Part shown: piece by piece, positions 1 through 12,381 of the stretch | Layout: each line of letters opens with the position of its first letter | How positions within the stretch are numbered: position 1 is the stretch's first letter | From: Rhynchonema sp. JSB1_4 | Lineage: Eukaryota; Nematoda; Chromadorea; Monhysterida; Xyalidae | DNA length: 64,000 nucleotides | Reading direction: 5' to 3' | NCBI GenBank assembly: GCA_030248065.1 | Contig: JASAMV010006379.1 | Location: 19,632 to 83,631 of the forward strand | Made by a program: the position numbers and the translations under genes | The notes under the pieces: model-generated | Told to the model about the DNA's origin: nothing | Database searches by the model: none | Seen by the model: only the letters and a program-made list of their open reading frames with translations

Positions 1-950
1 GCTGTTTGTACTGTAATATGTGAGTTAAAACGACGGATTTATTGGTCAATTGTTTCTTTTCGACACATTTTTCATCAATTTTTTCTCTTTTTCAGCATTT
101 CTTCTCACTGTCACACTGCATCTGACCAAATTTGGACGTGGACACCAAACTGTTTTTCACGCACCACTGTGATATTAACGTAGATTGTTAAGAAATGTTA
201 TTCTGTTGAAAAGAACAAGCGGCTTTTAGAAACAGGACTGGTTTCAAAAAAATTTGGACTGATTTTTATGGTTGACCAGAATGTGCTGCAACACGCATAA
301 CACTCTGGATATAACGAATTGATTGGCTTGCACGATGAAAGCTTTCCCCCAGCACTTGGCGGTCCGTTTAATCCACTTCAATCTGTTAATGCTTATTATC
401 TGGTTAATCCGCTTTATTTGTGTCCCTTCCCGGTACACAAAATGTCATGCATGACGTGTGCACTTTGAGATTGGAGGCCTCGATGAGTTGATAAGAAATA
501 ATAGGAGATAGTCAGCAATTGTGGCAAACAAGCCGATTGCGAGCTTATCAGGCGCATTTGATCCTGGTGATCTGCGACGATCCATGTATTCATTGCGGGG
601 CGTTTGCCGTGGTGTGCTTTGTCCTCACAAGCCGGAACACACCCGCTCCGCCGTTGTCCTATGAAAGAGAATGACAATAATTTTTATTGTTTTTCACCAG
701 AGAGATCGGAAACGGGCCGGGTAAAGTCGGCCCGGCCCGGCCCGGTCGGCGAAAAGCAGGGTAGTACTTGGGAGGAGGGGGGGTGGGGGGGGGTCCCCAA
801 GATTTTTCGGGGCGGGTAGGGTACAACACAAGTTTTTTCGGGTGCCTGTTTTTATGTACATACCGTAAAAACCTAAATAGAAGGGGGGCTCTATTCAGGG
901 TAGTACTTGGGGTGGGGGGGGGGGGGGGGGGGGGGGTCCCCCCCAAATTC

Positions 951-1358
951 ATCTATCTATCGTCAACACTTTTTGATTTCATCTATCTATCGTCAACACT
1001 TGTGGGCAAATCTATCTATCGTCAACAAATTCTGGGAACAATCTATCTATCGTCAACACATTTCGACCCCAAAATGGGTATTTTTGCCTCAAAATGGCTC
1101 AAAATCGGTATTTTTTGTCCCAAATAGGCAAAAAATCGCGCGCTACGCGCGGATTTAGTACATCTAAGTACATTTTCATTAATATTTACACATTATTACC
1201 AACTTAGTACACTATACTATACCTTGATTTTTGGCGACCCCCCCCCCACCATCTATCTATCGTCAACAAGTTTGGGTCGACCCCCCCCCCAGATTTCGGA
1301 CTTGGGTCATCTATCTATCGTCAACACATTTCGGGTCCCAATCTATCTATCGTCAACA
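951..1358 (+). repeat. Seven copies of an 18-bp word, about 30-bp spacing
   Basis: ATCTATCTATCGTCAACA occurs at 951, 981, 1010, 1041, 1251, 1309 and 1341, all in the same orientation. The first four lie 29-31 bp apart, as in a degenerate tandem array. The last three are separated by poly-C tracts. Confidence 0.85.
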
Positions 1359-3335
1359 CCCTGACCAAGTACTACACTGGCTCTATTAACTCACTGACCC
1401 CATTTTGGGGGGCTCTATTACGGGGGGGGCTCTATTCCGGGGGGCCTCTATTAATTCACTGACCCGAACCTGAAAAATTGTTCTCAGAAATACCCCCCAA
1501 AACCCCTAAAAAGGGGTTTGAAAGGATGTTTTTTCGCTTGTAATCGCATTTATTCGTGTCTATTCGTCAATAGGAGGCGTATTATGTGCTCTGAACGAAC
1601 AACAAACGTGCATAAATGTACCTGTACAACACCACTATCAAGCCTTAATACACTACAGTATAGGGGATGTTACTTAGGGGGGGGCTCTATTCCGGGGGGG
1701 CTCTATTAATTCACTGACCCCTTTTTGGGGGGGCTGTATTACGGGGGGGGGGCTCTATTCCGGGGGGGGGCTGTATTTAGGTTTTTACGGTATATCGCGC
1801 GCAGCGCGAGATTTTTTGCACTTTTTAGGGTTTTCGGTCGAAATTTGGGCATTTTTGACCGAAAAATGGGCATTTTGGGGGTAAAAATCGGGGCTGGTAG
1901 GGTACCAGGGCGCGGCGGGTAGGGGGGTAGGCAGTGTGGTGGCAAGCCAATCGACCCAGCCAAGATACCCTAGGGGGGGGGAAGGTTTCGGACTTACTCG
2001 AGATACCCCCCAGAGGCTACCCAAGATACCCATATGGTCCGTCAAAAGGCGAAAAAAGGCCGTTTTTTGCATGCAATTTTACTGCAAAATTGGCCTAAAA
2101 ATGGGTATTTTTTGACATTTTTGCCGAAAATTGGCCTAAAATGACCATTTTTGGGTGACTGCGCGCGGAGCGCGCGATTTTTGGGGGTCCCGAGGTCGAA
2201 AAACACCTATTTTTGCCTTTGAAAACCATAAATCTACTTACTCGAGATACCATTTGGGGTCGGCTCGAGATAGATACCCTTCCCCCCCCCCCCCCCCCAA
2301 CCCCCCCCCTAAGGGTTGACTCGAGATAGATACCCCTTAGGGGGCGAGACTCCCCCCCCATCCCCCCACCCACTACTGTGGGGGTGGGGAACAACAGCGG
2401 GGCGGGTCGGGGGGTAGCGTACCAGGCCGGGGCGGGTAGGGTACCCTTGGGGGGACCCCCCCAGCCACAGCACTGCTTGCCGCTCCGAAAATTCGTCCCC
2501 CTCCCCCCAAACCGGATTTCCCCCCCCAAGATTCCAGGTACACTACCCCTCTACCCGCCCCGGATTTTTCCACCTACCGTATTGGCGGAAAGAGAACCCG
2601 GGGGGTCTATTTTTTGGCGGGGGTCATTTTGGGGGGTTCAATTTATGGGGGGGTCAATTATTGGGGGTGGGGGGTTATATTTTTCATTTGGCCCCCGACA
2701 AAAAAAATCATTCTTAATAATGCTCCTAAAAATGGCCTGTTTAGGGTATTTTCTGCCTTTAACAGCGTTAATTATGCTTAAAAAGCCGTATTCTGCTGAA
2801 AACGCAAGCTTAAACAACGTTTGACACAACAACACAGCACAGCCTTACCATACCACTAATCAGTGGTACGGTGAAGGTTGGGGGTGGGGTTCTATTAATG
2901 GGGGGGGGGGTCAATTAATGGGGGGTTCTATTTTTGATTTCGAGCCATTTAGGGGGGTTCAATTAATGGGGGGGTTCTATTTCCGACAATACGGTATGTA
3001 CCCTAACCGCCCCGCAAAACTAGCCACAGCACTGCCCCCGGGCCATCGACTGGTACAGTAGGTATCCCCCCTCTCCGAGCGCGGTACAGGAGGTATCCCC
3101 TCCCTCCAGATTACCTCCAACACTGCCCCACCCCCCAGTGTTGGAGGTACTCTGGAGGGGGGATACCTACTGTACCACTCTCGGAGAGGGGGGATACCTA
3201 CTGTACCAGAGCCGATGGCCTGGGGGGTATGTACCTGGGGGGGGTGCGGGGGTTAGGTTTTGGGGTGAAAATTTTCAATGTTTTTATTATGTGTGGAATC
3301 TTGTGAAAACGTAGTATTTGCGCGCGTAGCGCGCG
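1136..3335. repeat. Recurring CGCGCG(N)CGCGCG palindromic word
   Basis: A GC palindrome interrupted by a short centre recurs at 1136-1153, 1795-1810, 2160-2177 and 3320-3335. Each copy has A/T-rich flanks such as AAAAATCGCGCG or GCGCGAATTTT. A fifth copy lies far away at 39592-39606. The shared flanks suggest copies of one element rather than chance CpG clusters. Confidence 0.6.
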
Positions 3336-3535
3336 AATTTTGGGTAATTTGAGGCAAAAACCACTGATTTTACACTAATTTTGGCCATTTTGGTCAAAAA
3401 TTGGCACTTTTGGGGCAAAATCGGGGGGATACCTACTGTACCGGGGGTGAAAATCGGGGGGGGGGATACCTACTGTACCACGCCAAACAGCGGGAGGATA
3501 CCAACTGTACCAGGCGAGGGGGATACCTACTGTAC
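3051..3535. repeat. GGGGGATACCTACTGTACC repeats, partly inverted
   Basis: GGTACAGTAGGTATCCCC (about 3053) and the reverse form GGGGATACCTACTGTACC (about 3160, 3190, 3425, 3465, 3519) flank a CCTCCAACACTG/CAGTGTTGGAGG inverted pair. The 3050-3210 stretch can therefore fold back on itself. The CCTCCAACACT word returns at 3571 and 4404. Confidence 0.7.
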
Positions 3536-3705
3536 GGGGGGGGCTACCCCCCCAAACCCCCTCCCCCCCACCTCCAACACTGCCACCCCCAAGAAATTCT
3601 CCACCCCTCCTCCCAAGAAATCCCCATTCGCCAGTGTTTCACGCCACCACACCACCACCATACCATAACGTGGACCAGTGTAGTTGTAGTTCCTGGTCCG
3701 GCACG

Positions 3706-4032
3706 GCGGTTAGTGTACCTACCCCTTTTTTTCGTGAGGCGGTTAGTGTACCTACCTGCGGGGGAAGGGGGGGAAGACCCAAATTCAGGAAAAAGTCACT
3801 TTTTGAGGTAGAAAATTTAACCGATTTTTGGCCCTTTTTGGAAAAAATTTTCCATAAAAAGGGTATTTTGGCGACTTTTGACAACATCGACCTAAAAATC
3901 ACCCATTTTAGGCCTAAAAATGCCCATTTAGGCTTAAAATTGCCTATTTTAGGCGAAAATTGAGGCGGTTAGTGTACCTGGCGCGGCGGTTAGTGTACTA
4001 GTGTACCTTGGTCGCGGCGGTTAGTGTACCTT
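3706..4032 (+). repeat. GGCGGTTAGTGTACCT direct repeats
   Basis: GCGGTTAGTGTAC occurs five times (about 3706, 3738, 3964, 3985, 4017) in one orientation. An A/T-rich spacer of short reiterated words lies between the second and third copies. Confidence 0.7.
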
Positions 4033-4490
4033 TGGGGGGGGACCCCCCCTCCCCCCAGGAACTACACTGACGTGGACTGAAGGTCAGCCTGAAAAGAGAT
4101 AAAAGTGAGTTGGCCACATCCTGACGCAGGGCACTGTACATGGATATGGTTGATGGTTCATTCATACGGTTTCGCGTATTCTGTGTGTGTGAAAGCAAAA
4201 ATGCGGCGTAGCACCACAGCCGGTTCTTGTCAAATCAGGCACACCAGCGGGTCCCCTTTTTTGAATGACAGGGAAGCGAAACGTCTTTTTGTTTTCGGTG
4301 TTCAGTGAAGGTTTCCCCCGTTGGATTTCTCAAGGGCCACACAGAAGGTGTCCCCCTCACTGGGCCCGGTACGTAGAAATCCCCCTCCACCAGATCCAGA
4401 GTACCTCCAACACTAGGTCCGTCGGGCCGGCCGCCGGCCTGGTTTCGATCTGTGGTGTTTTCCAGTCCTGCCCGCCCAGGCCCGAGAGTC

Positions 4491-7400
4491 ATGTCGCCAG
4501 CGCGCACTCGCAGTTCAGCTGCGCCAAGTGAGCAACAAACAACGACGTCGTCATTGACGAAAAATGCCGATCAGAAATTACGAGCAAACAAATCTCGAAA
4601 GTCAGCTGGCGGAACATCGATTGACGCCGAAACACCTAATCAAAATGGTGATGCCGATGGTGCCCATTTCGATATTGCGGACAACGAACAAGTGGCTAAG
4701 TCGAAACGAAAGGTTGGTTCTTCCATAAAAGCCTAAGTCCCATAGTAGAACCCGGGGTTCTGGTTTTTCACTGGGGTCATTTGGGTGGGGTTCTATTATG
4801 GAGGTCAATTAATGGGTGTTCTGCTTTTTCATGTCCGGACGTGGCAGTGGCAGACATAGATAGCTGGGTTTGAAGGTGTAGATTTGTTTGACACTCAGTT
4901 AGCTGACCCAGGTTTGAGGGGTGTTACCCCATACCCCCTGCCCTTCCCCAACAACATCACTGCTCAAAATACCTAGTCCGCGCAAATTTGACTGTGAAAA
5001 CCTAAGAGTGTTCTTATTCGCGAATTCTCCACAGCACAAAGCGACACCAGACATTATTTCCCTTCAGTTGTCTCAAAATTCTGCCATAATCGATCCCAAT
5101 CAAGTTACGGTCGTGTCTGCGACGAAGAAAACCAGGCGAAAATCCGACAAAATGAAAGTGAGTTTGACGAACACGAACTAGTTCGAGTCGAGTTCGTTAT
5201 GATTTTTTATGGAAAATGTTCAAAGTCCGGTTTAGTTGGGACAAACGACGAGTGAGCGAGTGAACTAAAAACGTCCACAATTGGGGGCTGACCTGGTTGC
5301 TCAAGTAATGTCAACAGACTTAGATTTCTGCGCTGCGATGCAAAATGTTTTCTTTGTTTGAAAATTCCAATTGAAAATTTTTCATCCTCAATTCGATGAT
5401 GTTCAACAGACAAAATGTCCTTGTGGTTCGAAAGAAGTCTGTGGTCGGGACAGATAGGAACGATATCCGAATATTTCTCGATCACTCCCTGTTGCTTACT
5501 GTTTCTGTGTTTTTTTGTCGTTTTCTTGTTTGAGTGGTCCATTATTGTGGGGTATGGTTCTTTACTGCAGACAGAACACGTGTAACTCAGCAACTGACGC
5601 TTTTTGTAACACTCCGGAAGTTACCGCCAATAGGCTGGCGAAATTCAGCTTCATGAAACATTTTTCACGTCAGCACAACAGTATCAAGCAAGTCTACAAG
5701 AAGTTCCCAATTTTCAGGAATCCAAGCCAGCCTACAACAACAACAATAACGTTGATGATGATCTGAGTTCCAGTCCAACACTGAGCAGCAGCGTGATGAA
5801 AGCAGCCATGGACCTAACAGGTCTGAGCAATCGAATGTCGAGCAGTGTTGGGGAACAGGATGTGCCACTGGCTGAGAGGCTGGTGCAAGCCGAGGGCGTC
5901 AAACCAAGAAATAGGTCGGCGTGTTTTGCTTTTTTATACGGTGCTGCATTCTGAAGTCTCAGACATAGGTTTCCTTTTTAGGGGCTTGGCAATCTTTTTT
6001 GGGGCGGCATTTTTTGACGGGTCCTATAGAATTGCTATGAAGTTGCGTGGTTGTGGTGCTCTCGAACGGCAGCGCACTTTGACATAGAGGCCGTCCGTTT
6101 GCCTTCACGGTCATTTTTGTAAGTAATATTTTTTCATGAATACGTTTGACGTTTCGACCAATCTAAACTGACGTCCACAGGATGCAAAGCAAACTGTTCA
6201 GCCGTGGTGCCGTTGTAGATTAAAACAAATTAGATCTCAATTATATATTTCGCATTTTCAGTCGAAAGAACTCCACCAAATCCGCAACAACACCAAAAGG
6301 CGATGTTAACAGTTCGACATCAACCGCTGCCAGTGCACAGCCATCAACTTCATCCAGCCAGCCAGGTGATGTTTCACGTCCGTTCGGCCCAGAGCGCGGC
6401 AGTGCAGCGCATTTATTGGTGCAGGCATTACAGAGTGGTGACAAGAAAAAATTGGAGGTGAGAGTTTTTTGATACTTTTTGTTGGTGGTACACGTTGAAT
6501 GTTTTATTCGTAAAATACCTGTGACTCGCGGCGCATTGAAATAACAATCAAGAATACATGTCACCTATAATACCGTCCAATTTTTGCTGTGGTGGACACT
6601 GTTCGTTCGTCCAAGCCACTCGGCCAAACTGTTTTTTTTTGCCTTAAAATGTTTTAATTTTAATTTTTATTTCGCAATTTTTTATTTCTTTTGTTTACCA
6701 CCAAACTGACCACTATTTCAACAAACACGTATTCAAAGTCAAAAACAACTCACTTTGTTTTGTTTCAGAGAAAATCTCGAGACGTGTGAGTGCTAGGGTT
6801 AGAGGTCGGGGGGTACCCGACACCCGACACCCGACATCTGTAAGTACCCGACACCCGACACCCGACATCTCAGAAAAAAAGCCGACACCCGACAGTTGCA
6901 AAAAAACCCGACACCCGACATCTAGTTTTTGAAAAAAAAACCGACACCCGACACCTGTTTTTGGACCAAAAACAGGCAAATTTTTGCTCATTTGCATCAT
7001 GAGTGCAATTTCTTGGCTCAAATTACTGAATTCAAGTATTTTCACACGAAATAAACACCAAAATGTCACATTCTGCGTCTTCGGAAACATTTCGTTCGAA
7101 GAAAATTTTCTCTCAAAATTCTTCTCTCAAGCAATACTGATGTTTTGAACCGTAAGTGTCGGCTGTCGGGTGTCGGGTCCGAAAAAACCCGACACCCGAC
7201 ATCTGGGGGTACCCGACACCCGACACCTACACTTTTTTGGCACCGACAGCCGACACCCGACATCTCTCTAACCCTAGTGAGTGCTGAAAACAAGTTCATG
7301 AGTAAAATTTTTCAGGCTGTATTTTCGCTATCTGACGACAATGCGATTGTGGCCACAATATCAGACATTGATCTGGTCTCAGTACTGCCGTTAATACAAC

Positions 7401-10400
7401 ACATTCTCATGAGACTACGCGCTGATACCTCTGGGTTTGTTCGATATTTGCGTGAGTTTCACACGAGAACCTTTTTGATTCGTAAAACGGTTTCATTTCG
7501 AGCGACCGAACAACACGCTTTTTGTTTTCTGATGTGAAAAAACCAGTAAAGAAAACTTATTTCTTCGGGATAATTGGATGCAAAACATAACAGTGCCCAT
7601 ATAAATTTTCGGAACAACGTCAAGCAGCATTGGGATGATTTTCTGGCAAACTTAAAAATTTTCAGCGTTTTTTGAGTCAATCTCATTGATCTTGATATCA
7701 TACCAGTAGTTGAGCCCACACGAAAGCATCGACCAAATGTCCGTAAACTCCACACCCGGTCTTGTAATTATGCTTCTTTCACTTAATCTTCTTATTTATG
7801 TATTATTGAGTGGGTGTCGACGCTATAAACTAACTAAAGCATCGACCAACATATTTCCATTCCAGTTCAATCAAGCTGCAACTGATGCGCTGGCTGCGTC
7901 ACACGCTTTCAATACACAACGACCATTTGGTATCACTTGGCGCTGGCTGTAGGACTGCACTGGAACCACTAAGCGATTTGTTGGATACGAGGTTGGCGTT
8001 ATACTGGCGGAAAAAACATGTTTATTTCTCGTGATAAAAACGACAAAGAACCGCGGCGTATAAGGATAGAGGAAGCCCGAATAAGGTATTTTCGAGCATA
8101 TTAATGTTAGCGCAGACACTGCAGTGGTGTCTATGGGTGTTTTCAATGCTCGTTGCGACTAAAATCGCTGAAACAAGCCACATTGACGTAGACAGCACGT
8201 GACCAAAGTTCTGAAGAAAATTTGTTCCCAACTTCTGTCAGAAATTGGAAATTTCACTAAAAAAACCAATGTTTCCTGGAGGCTGAGTTTTTTTCTGTTT
8301 TTCTCGTTCTAGAATCCAGATGGACTCGGTTTTCTTTTGGTTTTCGTTTTTTTCATGAAAAAAAACGGTTTTTTTTCATCTGCCATGTGTGTTGTTGGCG
8401 TTAGCAAGTTTTTGTTCTGATTCTGATCCGTTTGAGTAAACCATCATTGTCAAACAGAGTTTCCTGATTTTTTGCCCTTTGCAAAACATTTGTTTGTGGC
8501 TCCCAGTCATATGATCGCGTAGATATGTGCAACAGCCCGCCCAGCTGCCCCTGGGGTTCAATAATAGGCGCAGGGGCAGCAAAATTTGTTTCCAGGGGCA
8601 GCGGTTATGCTACAGCCTGAAATTTTGGTTGATCGTGCTACAGGCTGCCCCTGGAAAATTGTTCCTGAACACGTCTGTGATCGGCGATGATAGCCACGGA
8701 GAAACGAATATTTTTTTTCGCTTCTGCAGATTATTGAACTGAATAGTAACACTTCGGTCAACCCGTTCGAGAGGATTAGCGTCAATGTAAATTCAAGCAA
8801 TCGGACTGAATAAATGTCTTGATTCTACCAAATTGATCCCTCTCTGTGTCACTGCAGAACATCGCGCGACGACCAGCACAATTTGAATCAGTTGTGTGGC
8901 CGACTGGAGATGTTGCGCGCGCGCATCAAACAAGTCCGACAGCCGCGTGTGCTCGCGAACATACCTGCCAACGTGGTGTACAATGATGGTGGGTGCTGTT
9001 GCTACCTGCTGCTCTTGGGAAACAAAAAGACACTTGGTGGGGGAACTGGGAAATCCCAAGACTGACTGAAAAATGACTTTCCTTTCTCAGGCTTTGGTGT
9101 AGGTTTAGGCTCAGGCTCTCTAATAGGCGTAAGCTTAGCCTTTGGATGGACCAAACCCCGAGCCGATCCGTGCATTCTGTCAAAAAATCGAAATTTGAAT
9201 TTTGGAGGAGTGGGACCTTCCCCCACCATGTGTCTTGGGGGTTCCTAAAATGCCTGGCTGGTAGCTGTGATTTGTTCAGTTGTTTGGTTCCTAGATTATT
9301 TAGCCAGCCTTTTAGGTACACTTTGGTGCCTAACAATTCTTAATTGCATCTAATGATCAGGAGGTTAGCTGCCAATTGCGCCAAGAATTATCACCTAAGG
9401 CGCCGAAAATTGCGCGAAATGCCGGTCAATTTGCGCCGGAAATCCTGTCCTAAGCGTGCAAATTGCACCAGGAAACTTTTGAAATAAACCCCTTGGCCTG
9501 TATTCGCATTGGTCTCTAAAGTGAGCCACGAAGAAACGCGTCAGGTTTGGTAAAAAAAACTCTATTTAAGGTACAGAAATATGAGTCCAACCTGAATGGA
9601 AAAAATCAAATAAAAATGTTGAAAGTGCTCGAGACACAGGGTGTGCAAAAATAACTTTCCAACTCCGTTCCGTACAAAATGAGTAAAATATATTTTTGCA
9701 ACACGGTTGTATAAGGGCGAACTAAGGTTAAATCCGGAATCCGGAAACCGGAAATAATTTGCATACAAAAATACAAAACATTTCCAGACTCCGGAAATAT
9801 TTCCGGAAAACGCAGAATGTTACATGCAAAAATAATGCGTTTTCCGGAAATATTTCCGGTTTCCGGATTCAACCTAAGTCCGCCCTAACTGAAATATGGT
9901 CGGTTTCTGGGGTTTCTGATGAGACCGCTTTGTGCATATTCTTGATTTTGGTCATTATTTGTCTTCGTTCTGTTGCAGATTCGAGCCCCGAAAATTCAGA
10001 CGAAGAAGGGCGTGGCGAAGGAGATAATTCTGATGGTTTGTTGAGCGTGGCAGAATTTGCGTCTTTTATTGTTATTTTGTTTGCCGTATCGTATCTATTA
10101 AATTAAAAACTTTGCCAGAAACGCATCTTATCGCACGACGGTGTCGAAACATTTCTGTTGAAAACACGTTCTTGCGATAGCGTGCTTGAGGCACTGACCT
10201 TGTTGCTTGTCTGCATCGGAACTCTGCTTGTGATATTATTGGCACTCCTGTTGTCAATGTAATTGTGATGCGTGACATTTTCCACGAAAAACCAGTGTGC
10301 AAAATGGCAAAATTATCGAATTATTTATTGTTTTATTTTTTCTCCAATTTTATTCGATGTTTTAGTGCCGGCCGATTATTGGTATGACGATCTGGGCGGG

Positions 10401-10980
10401 GTGGAGTCGGGCAGCGAGTCGACTGATCAAGGTACCGAAACTGAACTCTGTTGCATTGCTTGTTGGGACTTTTGTCATTTTTTTGTGCAATTCATAACGT
10501 TAGTGCCCAGCATGTGTGAACAATGGTGTTGTCTATTCGGAATCGCAACCGTTTTAACAGTCGGGGCAGTGCACCAGGTTATTGCTATTGGCAGCTCGAC
10601 TTCGCCAGATGGCCACGCTTTGCGAATGTAAAAGCCTGCTTGCAATGTTTGTGCGCAGGTTAAAAAATTACATGGGAACAATGCTGGTACATTGGTTCTA
10701 AGTATATTTCGTTAGTTTTTGCAAGTTCGTTTTCTTTTCCGCGACAGATTCCAACGACGACGAAGAAGACGGTGGACCGGACCAAGACCGGGAGTTGGAC
10801 TCATCCGAGCCGGACTCAGACGCGGAATCCAGTCTCGACGACATAACGGAGTTTAAGCAGAAACTGAAACATCAACGTGTGGAACCGGGCTCAGACGAGG
10901 ACTCGGGTGACGAGCCGGCTGATGTTTCACTCAGTGATGACGACAACAACAATGGAGAGGCAATGGATGATAGTGATTGA
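4491..10980 (+). CDS. Utp12-domain small-subunit processome protein (WDR43/UTP5-like)
   Basis: Ten exons: 4491-4712, 5035-5157, 5718-5914, 6262-6457, 7316-7434, 7866-7991, 8858-8988, 9979-10035, 10366-10431, 10748-10980. Codon phase is consistent at every junction, giving about 489 aa. Residues about 200-370 match the Utp12 domain of WDR43/UTP5: an AAHLLVQALQSGDKKKLE helix, a VLPLIQHILMRL helix, LMRWLRHTLSIH, and NQLCGRLEMLRARI. The C-terminus is a long Asp/Glu/Ser tail, as in WDR43. By family, it should act in the nucleolus in U3 snoRNP/t-UTP assembly during 18S rRNA maturation. The N-terminus is basic and Ser/Thr-rich (starting MSPARTRSSA) and shows no WD40 propeller, unlike human WDR43. 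Exons 1-2 are less certain than 3-10, because only phase and splice sites support them. The last four introns are all phase 1, separating acidic mini-exons. Confidence 0.8.
6794..7276. mobile_element. hAT-like MITE in intron 4 of the Utp12 gene
   Basis: The 483-bp element has terminal inverted repeats TAGGGTTAGAG / CTCTAACCCTA and is flanked by a perfect 8-bp target duplication, GTGAGTGC (6786-6793 and 7277-7284). An 8-bp duplication and TAGGG-type ends are the hAT signature. The inside is mostly reiterated CCGACACCCGACA, in one orientation on the left and both orientations on the right. There is no transposase frame, so it is non-autonomous. Confidence 0.88.
8005..8165. repeat. Dispersed repeat, related copy at 17515-17650
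   Basis: Both segments share an ordered set of blocks: GAAAAAAC, CGTGAxAAAAACGA, AAAGARCCGC, TATAAGGATAGAGG, a CGAGCATATTAATGTT-like block and a GC-rich end. One copy is in a Utp12-gene intron and the other in a TMBIM-gene intron. The boundaries are approximate. Confidence 0.5.
8544..8654. repeat. Cluster of GCTGCCCCTGG / CCAGGGGCAGC inverted repeats
   Basis: GCTGCCCCTGG at 8544 and 8644 alternates with AGGGGCAGC at about 8571 and 8593, plus paired CAGCCTG/CAGGCTG words. This gives a small cruciform-prone cluster in an intron of the Utp12 gene. Confidence 0.5.
9712..9888. mobile_element. CCGGAAA-type MITE, full-length copy
   Basis: Imperfect terminal inverted repeats start TAAGGGCGAACTAAGG and end CCTAAGTCCGCCCTAA, followed inward by TCCGGATTCCGG/CCGGAAA words on both sides. 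It lies in an intron of the Utp12 gene. A second, partial copy is at 40558-40640. No clear target duplication was found. Confidence 0.65.
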
Positions 10981-11435
10981 TAACATTATGCTCTTGTCAT
11001 GTTTTTTTAGAATACTTGGGTGATAACTTCCTCGTGTGTGGGTTTCCACCAGGGAAATGTCCACACGAAAAGCAATGAACAGAACTAGGGACATTCGTCT
11101 ATATCTACCACAATTCTAAGATGGTTTGTTTTAGAATTCTGTAACTGATTGTTTGTTGGTTGCCTTGATGTGTGGTATGCCTTCTTGTCACCAAGTGCCC
11201 CATGAAGCGATTCTTGTTGTTGGTGTGTTTTGATTGGCATCTATCCCTTGTTTGTGATGGTTGCGGTTTGTTCAAGGAAAATCACAAAAGAAATTCGGTC
11301 GTTGAAGAACACTTTTAAAAAAATCGTACAATATGTTCATTGACCGGGCTTGTTCAGATATTGTGGTTATTTTCCGAACTTTGGGATAACTGATTTTACT
11401 GTTTTACTTTTACTCATGGATTTCTTTTAACCAAA

Positions 11436-11600
11436 TTTAGTAGCTTTTTAGCTACTAAATTTTTTGAAAAGCTGGTAAATTTTCAAATTTAGTAGCCTAA
11501 ACGCTACTAAATTTTGTATGTTGGCCAAAAAAAGCTAGTAAATAGGCTTTTCAGCGGCAAAAAAGCTACTAAATTTTTGATTTTACTAGCTTCTTGCTAC
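11436..11600. repeat. TTTAGTAGC / GCTACTAAA foldback repeat
   Basis: Six or more copies of TTTAGTAGC, AGCTACTAAATTT and variants (CTAGTAAA, GCTGGTAAA) alternate in both orientations over about 165 bp. The stretch is AT-rich and self-complementary. Confidence 0.65.
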
Positions 11601-11961
11601 TGGCCTATTTTGAAAAATAAACCCTGCTTTTACTGTACATTTGTATTTCATGATAGTGTTTTGCCCCAAATTTATTACCCGTGTTGTTTTATTTTGCACA
11701 GTTCTTTTTTAACAGCGTTGTTTTGTGATTGTGCATTGCATTGCATAGCCTCTACGAATATGATGTTTTGCACTTATCATTACACTGTTTTTGTTATGTG
11801 TGTTTTCGAATACAGATCTTGTTGTTATACATTAAGAATAAAAATATTGAATTCTGACCAAAAGATTAATTGATTTCGTTGGGAAGCTTGGGTTGAAATT
11901 ACCCGCGGCTGGTTTTCAAACTGCTTTTATCAGAGGTCCAACATGGTTTTTGACATGCGGT

Positions 11962-12288
11962 TGCTTCTAAGGGCTCCACCAGATAGACCCGAAACCCGAA
12001 ACATAAATTTTTTCTTGCTTCTAAGGGCTCCACCAGATAGACCCGAAACCCGAAACATAAATTTTTTCTATGTCCATGTTTCGGGTTTTGAAAAAAACCG
12101 AAACACAAAGCATGATAATCGAAAATGTTTCGGTCTTGCCACTTGCAGCTGACGTGAACAATTTATACTGTCAGTCGAAACATTTTCGATTATCATGCTT
12201 CGTGTTCCGGGTTTCGGATTTTTTTCAAAACCCGAAACATGGACATAGAAAAAATGTATGTTTCGGGTCTATCTGGTGGAGCCCTAAA
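11962..12288. repeat. Foldback element with duplicated left arm
   Basis: A 52-bp unit containing GGGCTCCACCAGATAGACCC and CGAAACCCGAAACATAAA is present twice in direct order (about 11962 and 12015). It recurs once inverted at about 12190-12288, where the end reads GGGTCTATCTGGTGGAGCCC. The central part also pairs (CGAAAATGTTTCGG / CGAAACATTTTCG). No open frame or transposase was found. Confidence 0.75.
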
Positions 12289-12381
12289 GAACGCGAGCGC
12301 GTAGTGCATTTTCTTCGTGAAATTCTTGCTGTATCGCATGAAACATCAGTCAGTTAGGCGGTGAACATTTGTTTTTGTTAA

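Larger units (their letters stand above)
1..4100. repeat. Satellite-like, G/C-homopolymer-rich repeat block
   Basis: No coding exon is recognisable here. The block is a patchwork of long G or C runs and short words reused in both orientations: a TATC-rich word (951-1358), a GATACCTACTGTACC word (3051-3535), a GCGGTTAGTGTACCT word (3706-4032), GGGGCTCTATT words (about 1380-1770), and degenerate AAAATGGGCATTTT-like stretches (about 1070-1130, 1840-1890, 2095-2150, 3345-3420, 3840-3960). Open frames crossing it are Gly/Pro homopolymer products of the G/C runs and are not credible genes. Whether this is a pericentromeric or subtelomeric satellite, or nested element debris, cannot be decided from one window. 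Long G runs are also places where assembly errors are common. Confidence 0.75.

Noticed and set aside
659..952. Gly- and Pro-rich open frames in the first 3 kb
   Set aside because: They are read-through of poly-G/poly-C tracts in all frames, with no splice or start context.
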